From positions 1 to 6,252 of the forward strand of contig JAKBCQ010000180.1 in NCBI GenBank assembly GCA_021807585.1: 6,252 bases of DNA, written 5' to 3'. Both the position numbers and the translations under genes were made by a program. The notes under the pieces are model-generated. The model made no database searches and was not told the DNA's origin. It saw nothing but the letters and a program-made list of their open reading frames with translations. This stretch comes from Planctomycetota bacterium (GTDB lineage: Bacteria; Planctomycetota; Planctomycetia; Isosphaerales; Isosphaeraceae). This document shows, in pieces, positions 3,849 through 6,252 of this stretch; within the stretch, counting starts at the first letter, position 1; every line of letters begins with the position of its first letter.

Positions 3849-6252
3849 CTACATTATCTCCCAGCCGCTCTCCGATACCCAAAGAGCCGTCTCCGGTCGG
3901 TCGGGATCGAGTGCGAATAAGCGAATCCAACCGTTCTCAACCAGTTGTGAAACTCCGGGCGCCGACCGCACGACTCGCTCGATTTTCTCTCGACTCGCTT
4001 CGACGACGACCTGGAGCCTGATCGGCTCGTGAAACCAGCGGCCGTCGACGTCGCGGACCGACTGCAAGGCGAGCCCGGTCCGAAGATCTCCGCCGTTTCC
4101 CAGAACCACCCCCAAAGATCCGACACGGTTGTGGATCGCTTTATCACCCGCGCCGAAAGTCGAATTGTCGACCGTCGACGCAAAGTACTGAAGATTAATC
4201 CAAGACGCAACGACCACGGGGGCCGAGAGTATCATCGACAAAACCGAATCGTCGTGATCGATCGACGAGTCGTACTCATGAAGAAACACGCGTCCTTTTA
4301 GATCGGCGCCCCTCGTTCGCGACCGACGAGCCGCGATAAACGCGGCGTTTCGCGAAAGCCCCCATTCGGGACGAACCTCGGACCAGTCGTTCGCTCGGCG
4401 ACGCAAGATCCTCTTAAGCACGCCCTCGGGAGCGTGATCGAGCCCGAGCGATCGGGCGCGCTCGACCCGCACTTGCGCCGACGCGTCTTCCAGCTTGGAG
4501 ATCAGTCGATCGAGTTCGTCGCGACGTTCGGGAGGAACGAGATTCCGATCGAGCGAACGAACGTCGTCGGTCGAAGTGTCGTGAACCGCCGGAACGAAAA
4601 GGACGTCGTCGGGGACTAAGAAACCGCGAGCCGAAAGCCCCGAGCGAACTTCCGGATCGTTCAGAATGGCCGCGGCGACGCGAGCGTTGATCGCCCCCCC
4701 GTACCCTCCGCACGCCCCGCAGTGAAGACCCGACGCGTGCGGGTTGTTCGTACTGTTACCAACATGTCCACATAAGAGCACAATGCGAGCGAAACGTTCG
4801 CCGAAACCGATGTTCTTAAGAATCGACGCGGCGAGATCGAGCCGAGCCTCGCGAGGAATTCCTCGACCCTGATCGTCGGACGCCAAATCGATCGGTTCGG
4901 TCTCCTCGGTGCGATCGTCGCCGAACCCGACCGCGGCCGTGTCTTTCACGATCCGCAGGCCGTAAAGAATTCCAAGAATCTCGACGAAAGAAAATAACGA
5001 CGCCGGAGCGCTCTGGATATGATTAATAATCGAATCCAAAGCTTTCCACGGCGTATTCGCCGAGCCTTCGAGGGAGAAGCTCGGTTTGATCAGAACGGGA
5101 CAGCGAGACGTCGCGTCCGATTCGGTCTTTAAACCGAGGGGGACGCCGAAAAATCCGGCGAATCCAAGAGTTTCCACGTCTTCATTGCGGATTTCGAGCG
5201 CTCGTCGCAACGGTTCGGAGCGGACGTCGATGCAAAAAACCGCCTGAACTTCGGGCCTTTCACGACGAGTCGCCGCGGCGGGGGGTCCGAACTCGCCGAT
5301 CAATCGCCGCATGAAACCGTCTTCAAGAGCGTTTTGAAAAACGAACCGCGTCGATTCGTCTTCCACCACTCGCTCCCCCGCGCCGAGATCGTCGTCGCGA
5401 TCCGCCCCCAAGACGCCGCGCGAGAGGGATCTCCGCTTAATTGCGATCGCCTCGCCGTTCGACCGCGACGCGAGCTCGTTCACGGAGACGTCCATGCATA
5501 AACGGATCGCGAGCAGATCCAGAACCTCGCCGGGGTCGCGCGGGTCGTTCTCCCAGGCTATTCGACGAAAGTAAGAAGCCCAGCCGTAAACTCCGCCGAT
5601 CAAGTGATACAGATAAGCGTCGAGATTCGGATCGCGTGAACCGAGCGATTTGAGCGTGGAATCGATCGCGAAATCGGGACTTTCGGGAAGGCTCTCGACG
5701 AGCGATCGGAATCCGCGCAACCCCGAGATTTCGAGCGATCGATCGATCGTCGCCGATTCACGCCACGATGTGAACAAGCGAGTACAGCCGTTGAACCTCC
5801 AATATCGACCGCCTTTGGACGCGTGAACCGAACACCATCGCGAAGCCGATCGGATCAGCGTATCGTTCCAGTTTGTATCATATTTCAGGTCGAACTCTTC
5901 GGCGAACGTTAGACGCGTTTTTTTCTCGCGGACGGGCGCGGGAGATTCCCCTTTGAGGATCCTCTCGAGCTCGAGCGCGTCGCGCCCGGCTCGACGAGCC
6001 GCCGACACGAGTTCGGCGGCTCCGAACGCCCCCTCGGCCATTCGCTCGCGATAATAAGAAATCCGCGGCGGCAAGTCGGCGTCGAGCCCGTCGGCGACGA
6101 TCCGAGCCGCCGAGTCGATCGGACGCGCGGCGAAACCCATAAAAGGGTTCACAGCCACATAGTTCCTCAAATCCCACACGGGAGGAACGCGTAAACATAC
6201 GCGTACAACCTCTTGCCGCCACGATTCGACCGTCGTCGAGTGATACCAGGGA
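3849..6252 (-). CDS. dabA: DabA, zinc-binding subunit of the DAB inorganic-carbon transporter (UPF0753/DUF2309), 5' end beyond window
   Basis: The minus strand is open from the right edge to TAG at 3851-3849, giving 800 visible residues. Family motifs appear in order: PPVWDLRNYVAVNPFMGF (visible residues 23-40), FCIDVRSEPLRRALE (339-353), GHVGNSTNNP and LHCGACGG (495-513), AGDKAIHNRVGSLGV, GNGGDLRTGLALQSV and a C-terminal HEPIRLQVVVEA block. The four zinc ligands known from Halothiobacillus DabA (C351, D353, H524, C539) correspond to C340, D342, H496 and C511 here; the His-Cys spacing of 15 is identical. DabA is a peripheral, beta-carbonic-anhydrase-like subunit that hydrates CO2 one way, driven by the cation-conducting membrane partner DabB. 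A GTG at 6179-6177 could be mistaken for the start, but it falls inside the conserved PxWxLxNxVAVNPF motif, and the coding-like sequence upstream has no ATG, GTG or TTG. DabB is expected past the right edge. Confidence 0.95.
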   Translation of the reverse strand, partial: PWYHSTTVESWRQEVVRVCLRVPPVWDLRNYVAVNPFMGFAARPIDSAARIVADGLDADLPPRISYYRERMAEGAFGAAELVSAARRAGRDALELERILKGESPAPVREKKTRLTFAEEFDLKYDTNWNDTLIRSASRWCSVHASKGGRYWRFNGCTRLFTSWRESATIDRSLEISGLRGFRSLVESLPESPDFAIDSTLKSLGSRDPNLDAYLYHLIGGVYGWASYFRRIAWENDPRDPGEVLDLLAIRLCMDVSVNELASRSNGEAIAIKRRSLSRGVLGADRDDDLGAGERVVEDESTRFVFQNALEDGFMRRLIGEFGPPAAATRRERPEVQAVFCIDVRSEPLRRALEIRNEDVETLGFAGFFGVPLGLKTESDATSRCPVLIKPSFSLEGSANTPWKALDSIINHIQSAPASLFSFVEILGILYGLRIVKDTAAVGFGDDRTEETEPIDLASDDQGRGIPREARLDLAASILKNIGFGERFARIVLLCGHVGNSTNNPHASGLHCGACGGYGGAINARVAAAILNDPEVRSGLSARGFLVPDDVLFVPAVHDTSTDDVRSLDRNLVPPERRDELDRLISKLEDASAQVRVERARSLGLDHAPEGVLKRILRRRANDWSEVRPEWGLSRNAAFIAARRSRTRGADLKGRVFLHEYDSSIDHDDSVLSMILSAPVVVASWINLQYFASTVDNSTFGAGDKAIHNRVGSLGVVLGNGGDLRTGLALQSVRDVDGRWFHEPIRLQVVVEASREKIERVVRSAPGVSQLVENGWIRLFALDPDRPETALWVSESGWEIM
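3858..3862 (-). promoter_or_regulatory. Ribosome binding site of the regulator, inside dabA
   Basis: GGGAG on the minus strand lies 9 bases before the regulator ATG and overlaps the final codons of dabA. Together with the TAGATG junction it fixes the regulator start and implies translational coupling. Confidence 0.6.

Noticed and set aside
3483..3920. Plus-strand open frame of 145 codons
   Set aside because: It is opposite the winged-helix gene and the end of dabA, both of which have clear family signatures.
5734..5752. CGATCGATCGATCG run as a regulatory or origin-like repeat
   Set aside because: It lies within dabA codons and matches the general richness of the window in GATC/CGAT words.

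Overview
The window looks like bacterial chromosome, most plausibly from a planctomycete. That placement is an inference from gene content and from a moderately GC-rich style dense in CGATCG/TCGA words; there is no rRNA or marker gene to prove it. No tRNA, rRNA, CRISPR array or transposase gene was seen.

Layout from left to right: (1) 1-534, minus strand, the N-terminal 178 codons of a NodU/CmcH-type carbamoyltransferase that runs off the left edge. (2) 535-800, a divergent intergenic region with a hairpin just ahead of the carbamoyltransferase start and a weak candidate promoter for the rightward genes. (3) 801-2735, plus strand, a tight two-gene unit: an OLD/AAA-type ATPase followed 3 bases later by a TOPRIM-fold protein resembling DUF3226. 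(4) 2736-3455, a 720-base convergent gap without a confident gene. It holds a coding-like relic on the minus strand, a pair of 26-base inverted repeats 168 bases apart, short direct repeats and a very AT-rich palindromic island. (5) 3456-3848, minus strand, a small winged-helix regulator whose ATG directly follows the stop codon of (6) 3849-6252, minus strand, DabA (UPF0753/DUF2309), the zinc-binding subunit of the DAB inorganic-carbon transporter. DabA is open to the right edge, so its start lies outside.

How the genes work together: DabA normally acts with the NuoL-like membrane protein DabB, which would be expected beyond the right edge. The regulator fused to the end of its operon is a candidate sensor or repressor for it. 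The ATPase plus TOPRIM pair has the organisation of split OLD-family nucleases such as the PARIS anti-phage system (AriA ATPase plus AriB TOPRIM), but the second subunit looks like DUF3226 rather than DUF4435. It is locally AT-rich compared with dabA, which suggests transfer. It is the best candidate for a poorly described system in the window, most likely defence; this is inference from architecture only.
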